The position numbers were made by a program, and so were the translations under genes. From Psychrobacter sp. P11G3 (GTDB lineage: Bacteria; Pseudomonadota; Gammaproteobacteria; Pseudomonadales; Moraxellaceae), in assembly GCF_001435845.1 (NCBI RefSeq), contig NZ_CM003596.1:2775298-2839297 (forward strand): 64,000 nucleotides of DNA, in the 5' to 3' direction. Numbering within the stretch: position 1 is the first letter of the stretch; every line of letters starts with the position of its first letter. Below, piece after piece: positions 37,503 to 46,360 of this stretch. Below the pieces are notes generated by a model. It saw only the letters and a list, made by a program, of their open reading frames with translations, made no database searches and had not been told where the DNA came from.

Positions 37503-37924
37503 AACTACATCCTTGTAGATAGAGCCCTTACACGGGCAAGTTTATGACAACGTTGTGATGCTCAATCAGCCAATCCTGCTGATATCTGGGGTAACAGCCA
37601 TCGATGTTGTCAGCTCTTTATATAATCTTGATTCACACAACTGTGTGCTTAGAACGACAATTTTTTGATGATACTCATCTTTTACGGTATTAATTCTTTA
37701 TGGTACTGGTCTTTTACGGTATTGGTTTTTATAGTACGAGTACTTGTAATACTGATTCTTGTAGTACTAATTTTTGGCAATAACGATTTTTAGTCCATAC
37801 GAACCGAAATAATAACGGAACGGCAAAATTCAGTATATCGTTGTAAAAGTGCATGGTTTTGATTTTTTTGACTACTCGTCAGTCAACTATCAGTTTATAT
37901 GTCTGAGACTGAGGTAAAAACGAT
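37503..37924. other. Spacer with degenerate tandem array
   Basis: No gene is seen in these 422 bases. The first 165 bases should hold the BASS promoter; the middle carries the repeat at 37670-37793; the last 130 bases before the YbjQ-like gene are AT-rich and plain. Confidence 0.5.
37670..37793. repeat. Eight degenerate 15-16 bp tandem units
   Basis: Units read GATACTCATCTTTTAC, GGTATTAATTCTTTAT, GGTACTGGTCTTTTAC, GGTATTGGTTTTTATA, GTACGAGTACTTGTA, ATACTGATTCTTGTA, GTACTAATTTTTGGC and AATAACGATTTTTAG, giving a consensus near GTACT-RATT-TTTTA. The unit length shifts from 16 to 15 halfway through. Confidence 0.7.
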
Positions 37925-38422
37925 CTAGACGGGTATCACGTGAGGTGTAGCAGATGTATGGTCAGTACTGATTACCGCTGTACCATAGGCTATGGCTTCT
38001 ACCATACTGCCCAATTGGTTGACATTGGTGACTTCTAAGCGCAAACCATAGATATGTGTGTAGCCTTTGGCTTTTGCTTGGGTGCGCATACGGACGATCG
38101 CCTCACGGCGCGCGCGATCTAATAATGTCTCGTAGGTAGTTAGGTTTTTGCCAAAGACACTCAGTACACGGGCGATAATCATTTTGAAATAATCTTGAGC
38201 GATGACGACACTACCAAGTACCAGCTCGCCTTCACTACCCACTGCTAACTTGGGACGGTATAGACGTTCGCTTGAGACAGTAATATCGCCCAATGCTTGC
38301 TCTGCTACTATTAACTGTGCCAAATGCTGACGCTCGTGGCGTGATCCGAAGAACCAGCCAGCCGCGAATAAGAAGACAAACGGCCCATAGTTGATGAGCA
38401 CTTGCGTGAGTGAATCATTCAT
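37925..38422 (-). CDS. YbjQ-family (UPF0145) protein with N-terminal membrane anchor
   Basis: The 165-residue protein starts with one membrane segment (about 8-27) followed by a YbjQ/UPF0145 domain that ends in LDRARREAIVRMRTQAKAKG and GTAVIST, the usual helix and final strand. YbjQ proteins are small pentamer-forming domains labelled heavy-metal-binding on structural grounds only; function is unknown. It is about 80 bp downstream of a second YbjQ gene on the same strand, and both are likely one operon. Residues expected to be conserved, such as YETLL and the GTAV end, are present, but the first part of the domain is diverged. Confidence 0.75.
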   Translation of the reverse strand: MNDSLTQVLINYGPFVFLFAAGWFFGSRHERQHLAQLIVAEQALGDITVSSERLYRPKLAVGSEGELVLGSVVIAQDYFKMIIARVLSVFGKNLTTYETLLDRARREAIVRMRTQAKAKGYTHIYGLRLEVTNVNQLGSMVEAIAYGTAVISTDHTSATPHVIPV

Positions 38423-38458
38423 AGCACGTTTCTCATCATAAAAAGCATCGGTGCTTTT

Positions 38459-38503
38459 AACATTATAGGATTTAGTATTGTAGTCTTTAATATTATAGGA
38501 TTA
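38459..38503. repeat. Three 15-bp tandem units between the YbjQ genes
   Basis: AACATTATAGGATTT, AGTATTGTAGTCTTT and AATATTATAGGATTA are 15-base units in tandem. The last three bases are the stop codon of the upstream YbjQ gene on the minus strand. Confidence 0.6.
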
Positions 38504-38941
38504 ACCAAAAGGATTAAAACGCGGTAAATCATCGGGTGCGACTTGGGTCTGAGTATTTGTGTTTTGACTAGAATGATTATAACCATCGCTTGGCGGGTTT
38601 TGATACTGCTGTTGTGATATCGGCGCAACCTTGACCGCCGTACCATAGACAAACAGCTCTGACGCACCTTGGGCGATGCTAGAAGTTGAAAAACGTAGAC
38701 CGACCACCGCATCAGCACCTAACGCCTCTGCTTTGACAATCATGCGATCGATTGCTTCTTGGCGTGACTCTTCTAATAGCTCGGTATAAGCCGTCAGCTC
38801 ACCGCCAACGATGTTTTTTAACCCAGCGAACAGATCCTTACCGACGTGCTTTGAGCGCACGGTACTACCGTACACCACGTCTAGGCGTTCGGTAATTTGA
38901 TAGTTAGGTAAGTGTTCAAGGTTAGAGAGTTGCACAGTCAT
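38501..38941 (-). CDS. YbjQ-family (UPF0145) protein
   Basis: This 146-residue protein has a complete YbjQ domain: VVYGSTVRSKHVGKD, GGELTAYTELLEESRQEAIDRM, GADAVVGLRFSTS and FVYGTAVKV. It is followed by a Gln/Asn/Pro-rich tail of about 35 residues ending RFNPFG, not part of the family core. No signal peptide. It lies upstream of the membrane-anchored paralogue. Confidence 0.85.
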   Translation of the reverse strand: MTVQLSNLEHLPNYQITERLDVVYGSTVRSKHVGKDLFAGLKNIVGGELTAYTELLEESRQEAIDRMIVKAEALGADAVVGLRFSTSSIAQGASELFVYGTAVKVAPISQQQYQNPPSDGYNHSSQNTNTQTQVAPDDLPRFNPFG

Positions 38942-39012
38942 AGGATGACCTTATCGGTGACTTATAAAATACGTGGTAAACTAAAGCGCTGCGATACAGC
39001 ATAGGCAAAATA

Positions 39013-39042
39013 GAAACAGCACTGCTAATAGCGCTGTTTCTT
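39013..39042 (-). terminator. Probable terminator of the UPF0149 gene
   Basis: GAAACAGC pairs with GCTGTTTC about 10 bp beyond the stop on the minus strand, then TATTTTGCC; the stem is good and the T-run modest. Confidence 0.6.
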
Positions 39043-39049
39043 AGCATTA

Positions 39050-39607
39050 TTAATCGTTGGTATGAAACAATAAGAACAATTCAGTCAAATTGCCTTCGAT
39101 ACTATTGGCCATCTGTACCATTTTGTCTTCGTCTTTACGCATCTCAGATAGCTCTGGGTCTTCATCATCGATACCGCTTAGTACGATCATTGGCAAGGTC
39201 AATACCGCGACGTCTTCTGCCGTTTCTTGATCTTCGAACCAATCGCTTGCTTCGTCACCATACATGGCATCGACGAAACCAATTGACCAAGCAACGATGT
39301 CTGACTCATCAGAGAAATCAACCGCCACTTCTTCGTTACCAGCATCTTCACCAAATGGTAATTCGATCGGCGTCTCGTTTTTTAGCTCAGCCATGATCGA
39401 ATCGCGCCAGCGTTTAATGCCATCGATGACATTTTCTGGAATCTCACTTACGTGACCTTCGAACAGGGCATCCATCCAGTTAGGCAATGGACGACCGATG
39501 ACCGTCGCTGTCAAAAAACCATGCGCTGCGACACTATCTAGCACGAACTGGCTTTCTTGATTGTCCAAATAGTCTAGTAATTCATCAAAACTTAGTTGGT
39601 TACTCAT
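39050..39607 (-). CDS. UPF0149/YecA-YgfB family protein
   Basis: The 185-residue acidic protein has the YecA/YgfB (UPF0149) pattern: SFDELLDYLDNQ at the N-terminus, HGFLTATVIGRPLPNW, WSIGFVDAMYGD and LPMIVLSGIDDEDPELSEMR. It lacks the C-terminal SEC-C zinc motif of YecA. Function is not established; YgfB acts as an antagonist of transcription regulators in Pseudomonas. It is probably a single-gene unit ending in the hairpin at 39013. Confidence 0.85.
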   Translation of the reverse strand: MSNQLSFDELLDYLDNQESQFVLDSVAAHGFLTATVIGRPLPNWMDALFEGHVSEIPENVIDGIKRWRDSIMAELKNETPIELPFGEDAGNEEVAVDFSDESDIVAWSIGFVDAMYGDEASDWFEDQETAEDVAVLTLPMIVLSGIDDEDPELSEMRKDEDKMVQMANSIEGNLTELFLLFHTND

Positions 39608-39826
39608 AATTTGGTTTTCCTTAGCAGATAGATGTCATCAATCGCAGTGGGCGATCGGTTAAATAAAAGAGGACGAGTACTTAAGTAGAGACTAAAGGCT
39701 GCTTAATTAATCGAACTCAAGCAACCTCTATCAGGTAAGTATTATCGAGATGAACTGGTTGCGAGCAACCCTAGAAAATTAGAAAATTGGCAAACAGCAG
39801 GCAACCAGTTTGATTGGTTAAATAAT

Positions 39827-39890
39827 TTTAGTCACTAAAATAGTCACTGTCATTAAAGTAGCCACTAAAGCACTTTAGTCCACTGAAACG
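39827..39890. repeat. Irregular repeats of TAGTCACT/TAGCCACT type
   Basis: TTTAGTCACTAAAA, TAGTCACTGTCATTAAAG, TAGCCACTAAAGCACT and TTAGTCCACTGAAACG follow one another before the small acidic gene's stop. The units are 14-18 bases and only partly alike. Confidence 0.45.
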
Positions 39891-39905
39891 ACTGATGCCG
39901 ACAAA

Positions 39906-40142
39906 TTAAAAATCGTCATCATCCCAATCATCGCCGTCTTCATCGAAGTTGTCTATATCGTCTAGATCGTCTTTTAACTCTTTAGCCAAACGCTTTTCTT
40001 CTAGCAAATTATCGATTAGCCGACGTTTTTCAAGACTACTTAAACGTGTACGTACGCTCGTCTCAGCTTCTTCAACCATCTTTGCATCATCATCGTCGAC
40101 AAAATCATCATCAAAATCGTCGTCAATATCAGCGTCACTCAT
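39906..40142 (-). CDS. Small acidic PA3496-like protein
   Basis: A 78-residue protein with Asp-rich ends and a central basic-acidic helix (about RTRLSSLEKRRLIDNLLEEK followed by RLAKELKDD). This fits the PA3496 family, a group of small proteins named envelope integrity on weak grounds. Composition is extreme: about a third of residues are Asp. There is no signal peptide. CAGGAGT-like sequence lies in front on the minus strand. Function unknown. Confidence 0.7.
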   Translation of the reverse strand: MSDADIDDDFDDDFVDDDDAKMVEEAETSVRTRLSSLEKRRLIDNLLEEKRLAKELKDDLDDIDNFDEDGDDWDDDDF

Positions 40143-40328
40143 GACAAACTCCTATCATTTTTAGGCAAGGGTATTAAGAATACATCAATATATATATGCC
40201 TTATAAAGTCTCTATTGAATGTTGTCAATCCTTTTTCGCAATATGGTACATTTCAACTCTACGATTAAGATAGTCCAGTAGGCTATATAACAGACAATTG
40301 TAATATAAATGACCAAATACAGTCGGCA

Positions 40329-41774
40329 TTAAATGTGTAGCTCGTCCTCATCTTCAATCATTAGAACTGCGTTGCGCACATCGGCCAAACGCTGAATCAA
40401 TGAGTCGTTAGCACCATCAAATATCGCACACTCACGCTCATAGACGGTAGTTGGACGCATGATGTTATGTACTTGTACATGATTGCTGATTTGCTTGAGA
40501 CCGGCATTTGGCAATAGTATCAATAGCTGCTCTTTTTTGCCGATACTCTGGAGCAAATGGGTCATTGGCTCTGATTGCGCGTCATCACTCACGCCCGCTT
40601 TTGCTGGTAAGGCAAAACGTGATAGCTCAATATGCTTATCGTGGATAATTTTGTTGAGCATTAAATATAGCTTGGCAAGCATCACGCCTGCGAGCGCTAC
40701 TTTTGCGTGGCTATTATCAGCCTTTAGTACCACACTTGCGCCATTATCTTCAAAGTGAGCTTCATTCATCGCACTCACACCCAACAACAATGGCTGTCTT
40801 AGTAGCTCAGTCACGGCTTGATTGAGCAGCTGAGTGCAGAGTGCTAAATACGGAAGACGCTGCGCAGGTGCAAGGCGTTCAAGCATATTGAACTCATCAT
40901 GGAATACGACTTGAACTTTGACGCTATCAACGGATCGGGTGGCAGACAGTTTAGACGTATGACTGGCAGCTTGAGAAGCAACACCGCCTGTATCTGCTAT
41001 TTCGCTTTCGCTACCTTCACCCGCACCCGCTAGATTGTCAGTATCACTACCTGTCTCTTGGTTTTGCTGGGTTCTAAGATACTCGTTCACTTCATTATGC
41101 ACATTAAACTTGCGGGCATTAGTCACTTCGTCATCTGTGGCGTTTGCCGTATTATCAGTCGCTACTTGACTGTCTGCTAAATTAGGCGCTGACTGGCGCT
41201 CAAGTTCACGGTCATAGCCGCGTTGATCGACTGGTCTGTATTGGTCGCGATACAATTCTTGGATATCTCGACTCAATGCATTGATTTGCTCTTTGGTCGG
41301 ACGAGCGAGGTAACCATAAATCAACCAAAGCAATAAATGTAGTAGCATGGTGCCGATGACAAACGGCCACTGCATGGCGATAATCTCGCCTTTGCTGACG
41401 TCTTTTAGGGTCAATGCCACGCTACCGATGACTGCATCGCCATTGGTGGCGATTTGACGAATGGTGTCACCTTGCTGCATTGGCGCATTGCCTACTGGTA
41501 CCAAGATATCATCGTTGTTGTCCTTAATCAGTATCCGTGTGACGTCTTGCTCGCTGGTATAGCGGTTGGCAATAACGCTTAAACTCACACGGTCTTTATT
41601 TTCTAAAGACAACCTTGCTTCATCAATCAGCTGGGCGACCATCTGCTCGCCTTTTAACGCACGACTATTGCTCAGCTGTTGGTCAGTACTAATGACCAAT
41701 AACAGCGTCTGCAAACAAAAACTAACCAGAAGAATAATGGCAAACAACCCTTGCCGCGGCGCTAAATACGTCAT
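40329..41774 (-). CDS. YtjB/AhpA-like membrane protein (SMP domain)
   Basis: The 481-residue protein starts with a membrane segment (about 10-28), has a periplasmic sensor-like region (30-125) and a second membrane segment (about 133-152), and continues in a charged cytoplasmic part with a low-complexity region (200-280) and a conserved end. The layout of TM, PDC-like loop and TM matches YtjB/Smp (AhpA) proteins. Its divergent position beside serB is also that of ytjB in E. coli. It is much longer than E. coli YtjB (about 214), due to the cytoplasmic extension. Function is unknown. Confidence 0.65.
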   Translation of the reverse strand: MTYLAPRQGLFAIILLVSFCLQTLLLVISTDQQLSNSRALKGEQMVAQLIDEARLSLENKDRVSLSVIANRYTSEQDVTRILIKDNNDDILVPVGNAPMQQGDTIRQIATNGDAVIGSVALTLKDVSKGEIIAMQWPFVIGTMLLHLLLWLIYGYLARPTKEQINALSRDIQELYRDQYRPVDQRGYDRELERQSAPNLADSQVATDNTANATDDEVTNARKFNVHNEVNEYLRTQQNQETGSDTDNLAGAGEGSESEIADTGGVASQAASHTSKLSATRSVDSVKVQVVFHDEFNMLERLAPAQRLPYLALCTQLLNQAVTELLRQPLLLGVSAMNEAHFEDNGASVVLKADNSHAKVALAGVMLAKLYLMLNKIIHDKHIELSRFALPAKAGVSDDAQSEPMTHLLQSIGKKEQLLILLPNAGLKQISNHVQVHNIMRPTTVYERECAIFDGANDSLIQRLADVRNAVLMIEDEDELHI

Positions 41775-42232
41775 GATATGTTAAACTTTTTTGGAGAGAA
41801 GAAATTAAAAAACGAGGCTACTGCTCATTTTTTGGCTAATTTTTAAACAATTGTGATGCGCGCCAATGGTAGTGCGCACATAGTGATAAAGCAGTACTGA
41901 TTATCAATGACTATCAACACCATCAATATTATTGCCAGCTTCACTATCTTTGATACCTTTTGCCTTACTATCTTTTGCGAAGGCATCGTTAATAAGAAAG
42001 CACAGCCGATAAACAGCCAGCTTATCTCATCTACTATATCACCATAATAAGCCTTATAGCGTGAGCGCTTTATAAATTTATCATAATAACTTTATTGCAT
42101 TTTCTATGGCTTCTTACACCATAAAATCTGTTTTTTAGCATCATTGTTACTTTGCGCGTCATCTATAGGCGCTGCCCAGTAAAACTGTTATTATTCCTAA
42201 TCTTATATGAGCATACAAGGGACAATTGAGCC
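41775..42232. other. Divergent spacer between the YtjB-like gene and serB
   Basis: No gene or strong hairpin is visible in these 458 bases. The serB ribosome binding site is AAGGGACA, and both promoters are presumably inside. A region of TAT-rich blocks near 42060-42120 is notable only for composition. Confidence 0.45.
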
Positions 42233-43423
42233 ATGCCAAAAAATACATCTTATTCGTTACCAAAAGACAGCAAAGCATGGCAACAAGCCGTTGATTCTAT
42301 TGCGGCATTATTACCCGAAGATACCAATTTGCAAGACTTTGATGCGCTACAGTCGCTACCTGTTTTTGCGCTCATCGTAGTACTGCCGACTCAGGTATCT
42401 GCATTAGATATTCATCAGTACGTTCAGTCGTGGGTCGATGAACAGCCAAGCTGGCATCTAGTAACGGTTGCGGAAGATACTGACGCTAACTTCGTCAATA
42501 TCACGGTATCTGATACAGAGCCTACAGCAGCAGACGCACAGCGCCTACCCTTTACCCATACTCAGGTCTACCGTTATCTGTTAGTGCCAGTCACTGACAC
42601 ACTAATGCATCCTGGCAAAAAAACCGCAGCCGCTCACATCATTGATGATCAGCTGACCACTCGCTTGCGTCATGACCTAACTGAAGAATATAACAATACA
42701 CGCAGTGCAGATAGCACAGGCAACATAAACGTCGTGGACTGTCATATCTTGTCTGTCGGTCATATGCTACGGACGCACAAACTTGCCTGCTTCGATATGG
42801 ATTCAACCTTGATCGAGCAAGAAGTCATCGTAGAGCTGGCAAAAACGGCTGGGATTGGCGAGGAAGTAGAAGCCATCACTGAAGCCGCAATGCGCGGTGA
42901 AATTGATTTTGATGAATCGTTTGCTCAGCGTGTGGCCTTGCTAAAAGGCACTTCTACTGATGTGCTTGATGATATCTGTAGTCGCCTAACGTTATCGACT
43001 GGTGCGCGCACGACGATTAGTGCGCTAAAAGCATTGGGTTATCATACGATGCTAGTTTCAGGCGGCTTTACTTATTTTGCCCGTTATATCGCTGAGCAGT
43101 TGGGTATCGATGAAGTGCATGCCAACGCTCTAGATATCGAAGAAGGTGAAGTCACTGGTCATGTACAGTGGCCTATTGTCAATGGTGCCAAAAAAGCTGC
43201 TATCGTTGAGCATACTGCTGAGCGCCTAGGCATTGAGACGTCACAAGTGGTCTGTATCGGTGACGGTGCTAACGACTTACCGATGATGGCACTGGCTGAT
43301 CTGGGTGTGGCCTATCATGCCAAACCAATCGTCCAAGCACGTGCTGACGCCGCTATCAACGTGACAGGGCTTGAAGGTACTCTGTACGCTCTTGGCTATC
43401 CTGCACTGGCGCCTACTGAGTAA
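42233..43423 (+). CDS. serB: Phosphoserine phosphatase SerB
   Basis: SerB removes phosphate from L-phosphoserine, the last step of serine synthesis. The HAD core shows motif I DMDSTLIEQE (about 189), motif II SGGFT, the conserved Lys in GAKKAA and motif IV GDGANDLPM (about 343). The first 170 residues correspond to the N-terminal ACT-like region, slightly longer than in E. coli (total 396 against 322). It is the classical neighbour of the divergent YtjB-like gene. Downstream is the MITE copy B. Confidence 0.95.
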   Translation: MPKNTSYSLPKDSKAWQQAVDSIAALLPEDTNLQDFDALQSLPVFALIVVLPTQVSALDIHQYVQSWVDEQPSWHLVTVAEDTDANFVNITVSDTEPTAADAQRLPFTHTQVYRYLLVPVTDTLMHPGKKTAAAHIIDDQLTTRLRHDLTEEYNNTRSADSTGNINVVDCHILSVGHMLRTHKLACFDMDSTLIEQEVIVELAKTAGIGEEVEAITEAAMRGEIDFDESFAQRVALLKGTSTDVLDDICSRLTLSTGARTTISALKALGYHTMLVSGGFTYFARYIAEQLGIDEVHANALDIEEGEVTGHVQWPIVNGAKKAAIVEHTAERLGIETSQVVCIGDGANDLPMMALADLGVAYHAKPIVQARADAAINVTGLEGTLYALGYPALAPTE

Positions 43424-43493
43424 TTGCAGAATGCTTTATGCCATTTAATAAGCTAGGTTAATGTTTTGTCATTAATCTGGCTTTTATACTTTA

Positions 43494-43623
43494 GGGCGTG
43501 GCTTAGACAAGGAAAGTAGCGTAGATAGTATCGGTATATTAGCTAGCTATTTGACGATGTCTGACAAGATTTATCCATTTTTAGTTCAGTTAGATGCCTA
43601 TTAAGTGAATGGAAGATACGCCT
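43494..43623 (+). mobile_element. MITE-like element, copy B (130 bp, TA-flanked)
   Basis: Ends read GGGCGTGGCTTA on the plus strand and AGGCGTATCTTCC on the minus strand, and both are flanked by TA (43492-43493, 43624-43625). The interior matches copy A (1326-1495) on the opposite strand over about 78 bases (ACAAGGAAA to TTTTTAG). It lacks roughly 30-35 bases at the left that copy A has, so it is degraded or an internal deletion derivative. No coding capacity. Confidence 0.72.
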
Positions 43624-43658
43624 TAGTACGTGATGATAATTAATAAAATCTGCTATGT

Positions 43659-43709
43659 ACGCTTATTTTTAGCTAATGCTTACTTTTAGATGACACTTAT
43701 TTTTAAATG
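43659..43709. repeat. Three 17-bp tandem units before the DUF368 gene
   Basis: ACGCTTATTTTTAGCTA, ATGCTTACTTTTAGATG and ACACTTATTTTTAAATG are three consecutive 17-base units, 14 bp upstream of the DUF368 start. The unit period differs from the 15-bp arrays near 38 kb. Confidence 0.6.
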
Positions 43710-43723
43710 ATAAAGGAATGCTC

Positions 43724-44719
43724 ATGACGGCACCACAATCTCCACGGCCAACTCAGCCGTCAGCGCCAACGCTACTAGAACAAGATACGGTACCTGTACG
43801 TACCGATAGCCCGAAGCAGCTGGTAGGTATCTATGTCAGAGGGATGGCCATGGGAGCAGCTGATATTGTGCCTGGCGTCTCTGGCGGCACTATTGCGTTG
43901 ATTGCAGGGATTTACGAGCGCTTGATTAACGCACTTGGCAGTATCGGCCCCAATCTTTGGACGATATTTCGTCAGGAAGGTGGCATCAAAGGATTCGCTG
44001 CAATTTGGCGACAAGTAGACGCGACATTTCTATTGTGTTTGCTACTGGGTATTGCCACTAGCTTTGCAACTTTAGCCGGTATCATTAAGCATTTATTGGA
44101 CAACCAACCATTGCTTATTTGGTCGTTCTTTTTTGGACTGGTCGTCGCAACGGTATTTATCTTACTCAGTGAAATTAAACGCTGGAATATAGGGCGTGTC
44201 GCACTGTTCGCGACTGGGCTTATTGCCGCTGTAGTCATTAGTAGTATGCCGTTACTCACGACCACGCCTAGCTTACCGTATTTGTTTTTTGCAGGGGCAA
44301 TTGCTATTTGTGCCATGATCCTACCAGGCATATCAGGGTCGTTTATTTTGCTATTGCTAGGCGCTTACGATGCGGTATTAGAAGCAGTCGATACAATGAA
44401 TTTGAGCGCCATTTTCACAGTCATTGCGGGTATGGCGACTGGGCTACTGCTATTCACGCGCGCACTTAAGTGGCTACTCTCGCATTATTATCAGGCTACC
44501 CTGGCATTGCTGACGGGCTTTATCGCAGGCTCTCTAATAAAAGTATGGCCATGGAAAGTAGATGCGCTAGGCTCGCTAAATACTGAAGCTGTCCATAATG
44601 TCATGCCATGGCAATACCCTACTGGTGCACAGTGGTCAACGACAGTAGGACTTATGCTGCTCGGTGCTATTCTAGTTTCGCTATTATCGTGGTGGGGTAA
44701 TCGTACCAATCGAGTCTAA
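43724..44719 (+). CDS. DUF368 membrane protein (PopT-type polyprenyl-phosphate translocase)
   Basis: The 331-residue protein has the DUF368 signature GMAMGAADIVPGVSGGTIAL near the N-terminus and about eight membrane helices, with a matching LPGISGSF repeat in the second half. DUF368 proteins were recently shown to recycle undecaprenyl phosphate across the cytoplasmic membrane (PopT), and this is the most likely role. ATG at 43724 follows AAAGG by seven bases and is preferred over ATG at 43718. No operon partner. Confidence 0.85.
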   Translation: MTAPQSPRPTQPSAPTLLEQDTVPVRTDSPKQLVGIYVRGMAMGAADIVPGVSGGTIALIAGIYERLINALGSIGPNLWTIFRQEGGIKGFAAIWRQVDATFLLCLLLGIATSFATLAGIIKHLLDNQPLLIWSFFFGLVVATVFILLSEIKRWNIGRVALFATGLIAAVVISSMPLLTTTPSLPYLFFAGAIAICAMILPGISGSFILLLLGAYDAVLEAVDTMNLSAIFTVIAGMATGLLLFTRALKWLLSHYYQATLALLTGFIAGSLIKVWPWKVDALGSLNTEAVHNVMPWQYPTGAQWSTTVGLMLLGAILVSLLSWWGNRTNRV

Positions 44720-44992
44720 GTATTCAACGAACTGTCAGTCCTGCTTTCTAGTTTGGCTCGGTCTGCTAGCTAATAAACGCCTTCATAGACTAGCAAAACC
44801 ATTCCCATATTACTCAGAATAAGCGCCTGACCTCACGGCGCTTAGCCTAAAACCTAGCTATTAAATATCGCAAAACAAGCCAAAAAACCAAACGTCAACG
44901 GTTGTCGCAAAGTCGCCTGTACCCTCTTCAGCTTTACTCAATAACCTCTCATAATAGTCTCATTGGAATTCACCTTATGAATAGCGAGATGA

Positions 44993-45394
44993 ATGATGTT
45001 AATGACTATATTTTCTTTTATCGGTATAGAGGCATGGAGCGGCGCGGCATGGCTGGGTTATGGAATCCTAGCCAGTTTAGTAGTGGTGCTCGCCTTGTCG
45101 TCATATCGTTGGCTACTGCTATATCTGTTTGGCGGTATGGCCTATTGGTTCACCGTTGAGTTGATTCAAAATATATTAGCCGGTCGTCCTATGTTGATGG
45201 AGCTATCATCATGGCATCGCTATATCATCGCTATGGGCATCAGTTGGTTACCATTAGCAGCTTGGGTACTGTATCGGGCATTACGCTATGATGATGTGAG
45301 CCAGACCGTTAGTCAGCAACGTGAGCTAGAAGCCGCACGCTATATCGAACACACTCCTGTCTACGATGATAACTATCAGCCACGTTTCCGTTAA
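44993..45394 (+). CDS. Small membrane protein, unknown
   Basis: A 133-residue protein with three membrane segments (about 17-35, 38-60 and 82-96) and a polar tail ending QPRFR. I do not recognise the family. The spacing is suitable for a small inner-membrane protein. Start is uncertain because ATG codons at 44993, 44996 and 45002 are in frame and the sequence GCGAGATGA nearby could serve as ribosome binding site. It is flanked on both sides by more than 200 bp of spacer without a terminator. Confidence 0.55.
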   Translation: MMLMTIFSFIGIEAWSGAAWLGYGILASLVVVLALSSYRWLLLYLFGGMAYWFTVELIQNILAGRPMLMELSSWHRYIIAMGISWLPLAAWVLYRALRYDDVSQTVSQQRELEAARYIEHTPVYDDNYQPRFR

Positions 45395-45600
45395 AACTGT
45401 CCTATTTATACCTGTGCTTGTCTATATCAATACCTTACTTACGTCAGTGACATCGAATGTTACAAGATACTTAACGCTCTCTACTTAACTCCTAAAGAGT
45501 TGGCACCCTGTGATAGTTTATAATCCAGTTATATATTTGTCATAAAAACTGGTATAAAGTACGCTTTATTTTTATGCCTCATTTCTTTAGGAGTTCTGCT

Positions 45601-46107
45601 ATGTTTACTGTTCCTGTATTAGATATCAAATCTGATCCATTAGATGCTTTATTGGCTGTCGTTGGCTATCGTTTGTCTATGTTAGCTGATAGCGATAACG
45701 AAGACGTCAAAGCGTTATTCGCTGATCGTCAAGTTACGATTGAGTTTGCTAGTACTGAGTCTGATATCGCTCGTTCTTTTAGCTTTGATAATGGACAGTT
45801 TAGTCAACAAAGCGGCCATGCAAAAGAAGCCGATTTGACCATCACTTTCAAAGACTCTATGACTGGCGTTAGACTGCTGACCAAAGGTAGCTTGCCTGCT
45901 TTTATGACTGCTGTACAAGAAGGTAACTTGAGCATCGAAGGCGACTATAGCCTAATGATGTGGTTCAACAAACTTGCTAAGTATATCGTTCCAGCTATCC
46001 CAGAAGAGTGCAAACCATATATCCAAAAAGCTAAACCTTACGCTTATAAAGCACAGAAATTTGCTGAGCATTGGGTTGGTATCGCTAAGCACAAACTTGG
46101 TAAATAA
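45601..46107 (+). CDS. SCP2 sterol-binding domain protein
   Basis: The 168-residue protein has one SCP2-like domain: ITFKDSMTGVRLLTKGSLPAFMTAV and GNLSIEGDYSLMMWFNKL are the typical beta strand and amphipathic helices that form the lipid-binding pocket. Relatives include UbiJ and UbiT, lipid-binding accessory proteins of ubiquinone synthesis; this one is not clearly either. AGGAG at 45589-45593 sets the ATG at 45601; a frame from 45574 has no support. The terminator is 46248-46283. Confidence 0.83.
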   Translation: MFTVPVLDIKSDPLDALLAVVGYRLSMLADSDNEDVKALFADRQVTIEFASTESDIARSFSFDNGQFSQQSGHAKEADLTITFKDSMTGVRLLTKGSLPAFMTAVQEGNLSIEGDYSLMMWFNKLAKYIVPAIPEECKPYIQKAKPYAYKAQKFAEHWVGIAKHKLGK

Positions 46108-46247
46108 AAAGAATGGTGCACTGAGCGGTAGTCATTGGTAGAATGGATGATATAGAACTAAATAGCCAAACGTCCAAACGTATAGTTACTATTTATGTGC
46201 GCTACTGTGACAATTATACATACTGTCTAGCAGTGTTCTGATTTTCT

Positions 46248-46283
46248 AAAAAGGTTGCGGTATACTATACGGCAACCTTTTTT
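46248..46283 (+). terminator. Terminator after the SCP2 gene
   Basis: AAAAAGGTTGC pairs with GCAACCTTTTTT (one small bulge near the loop), 140 bp beyond the stop. Confidence 0.85.
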
Positions 46284-46360
46284 GTTACCTTATAAATGAC
46301 AATAGATAAAAACATTGGTTTTATTTAATACTCTCTCATTCTTATAAAAGGACTTACCTT

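Noticed and set aside
37670..37793. CRISPR-like array
   Set aside because: Units are degenerate and contiguous with no spacers, so it is a tandem array and not CRISPR.
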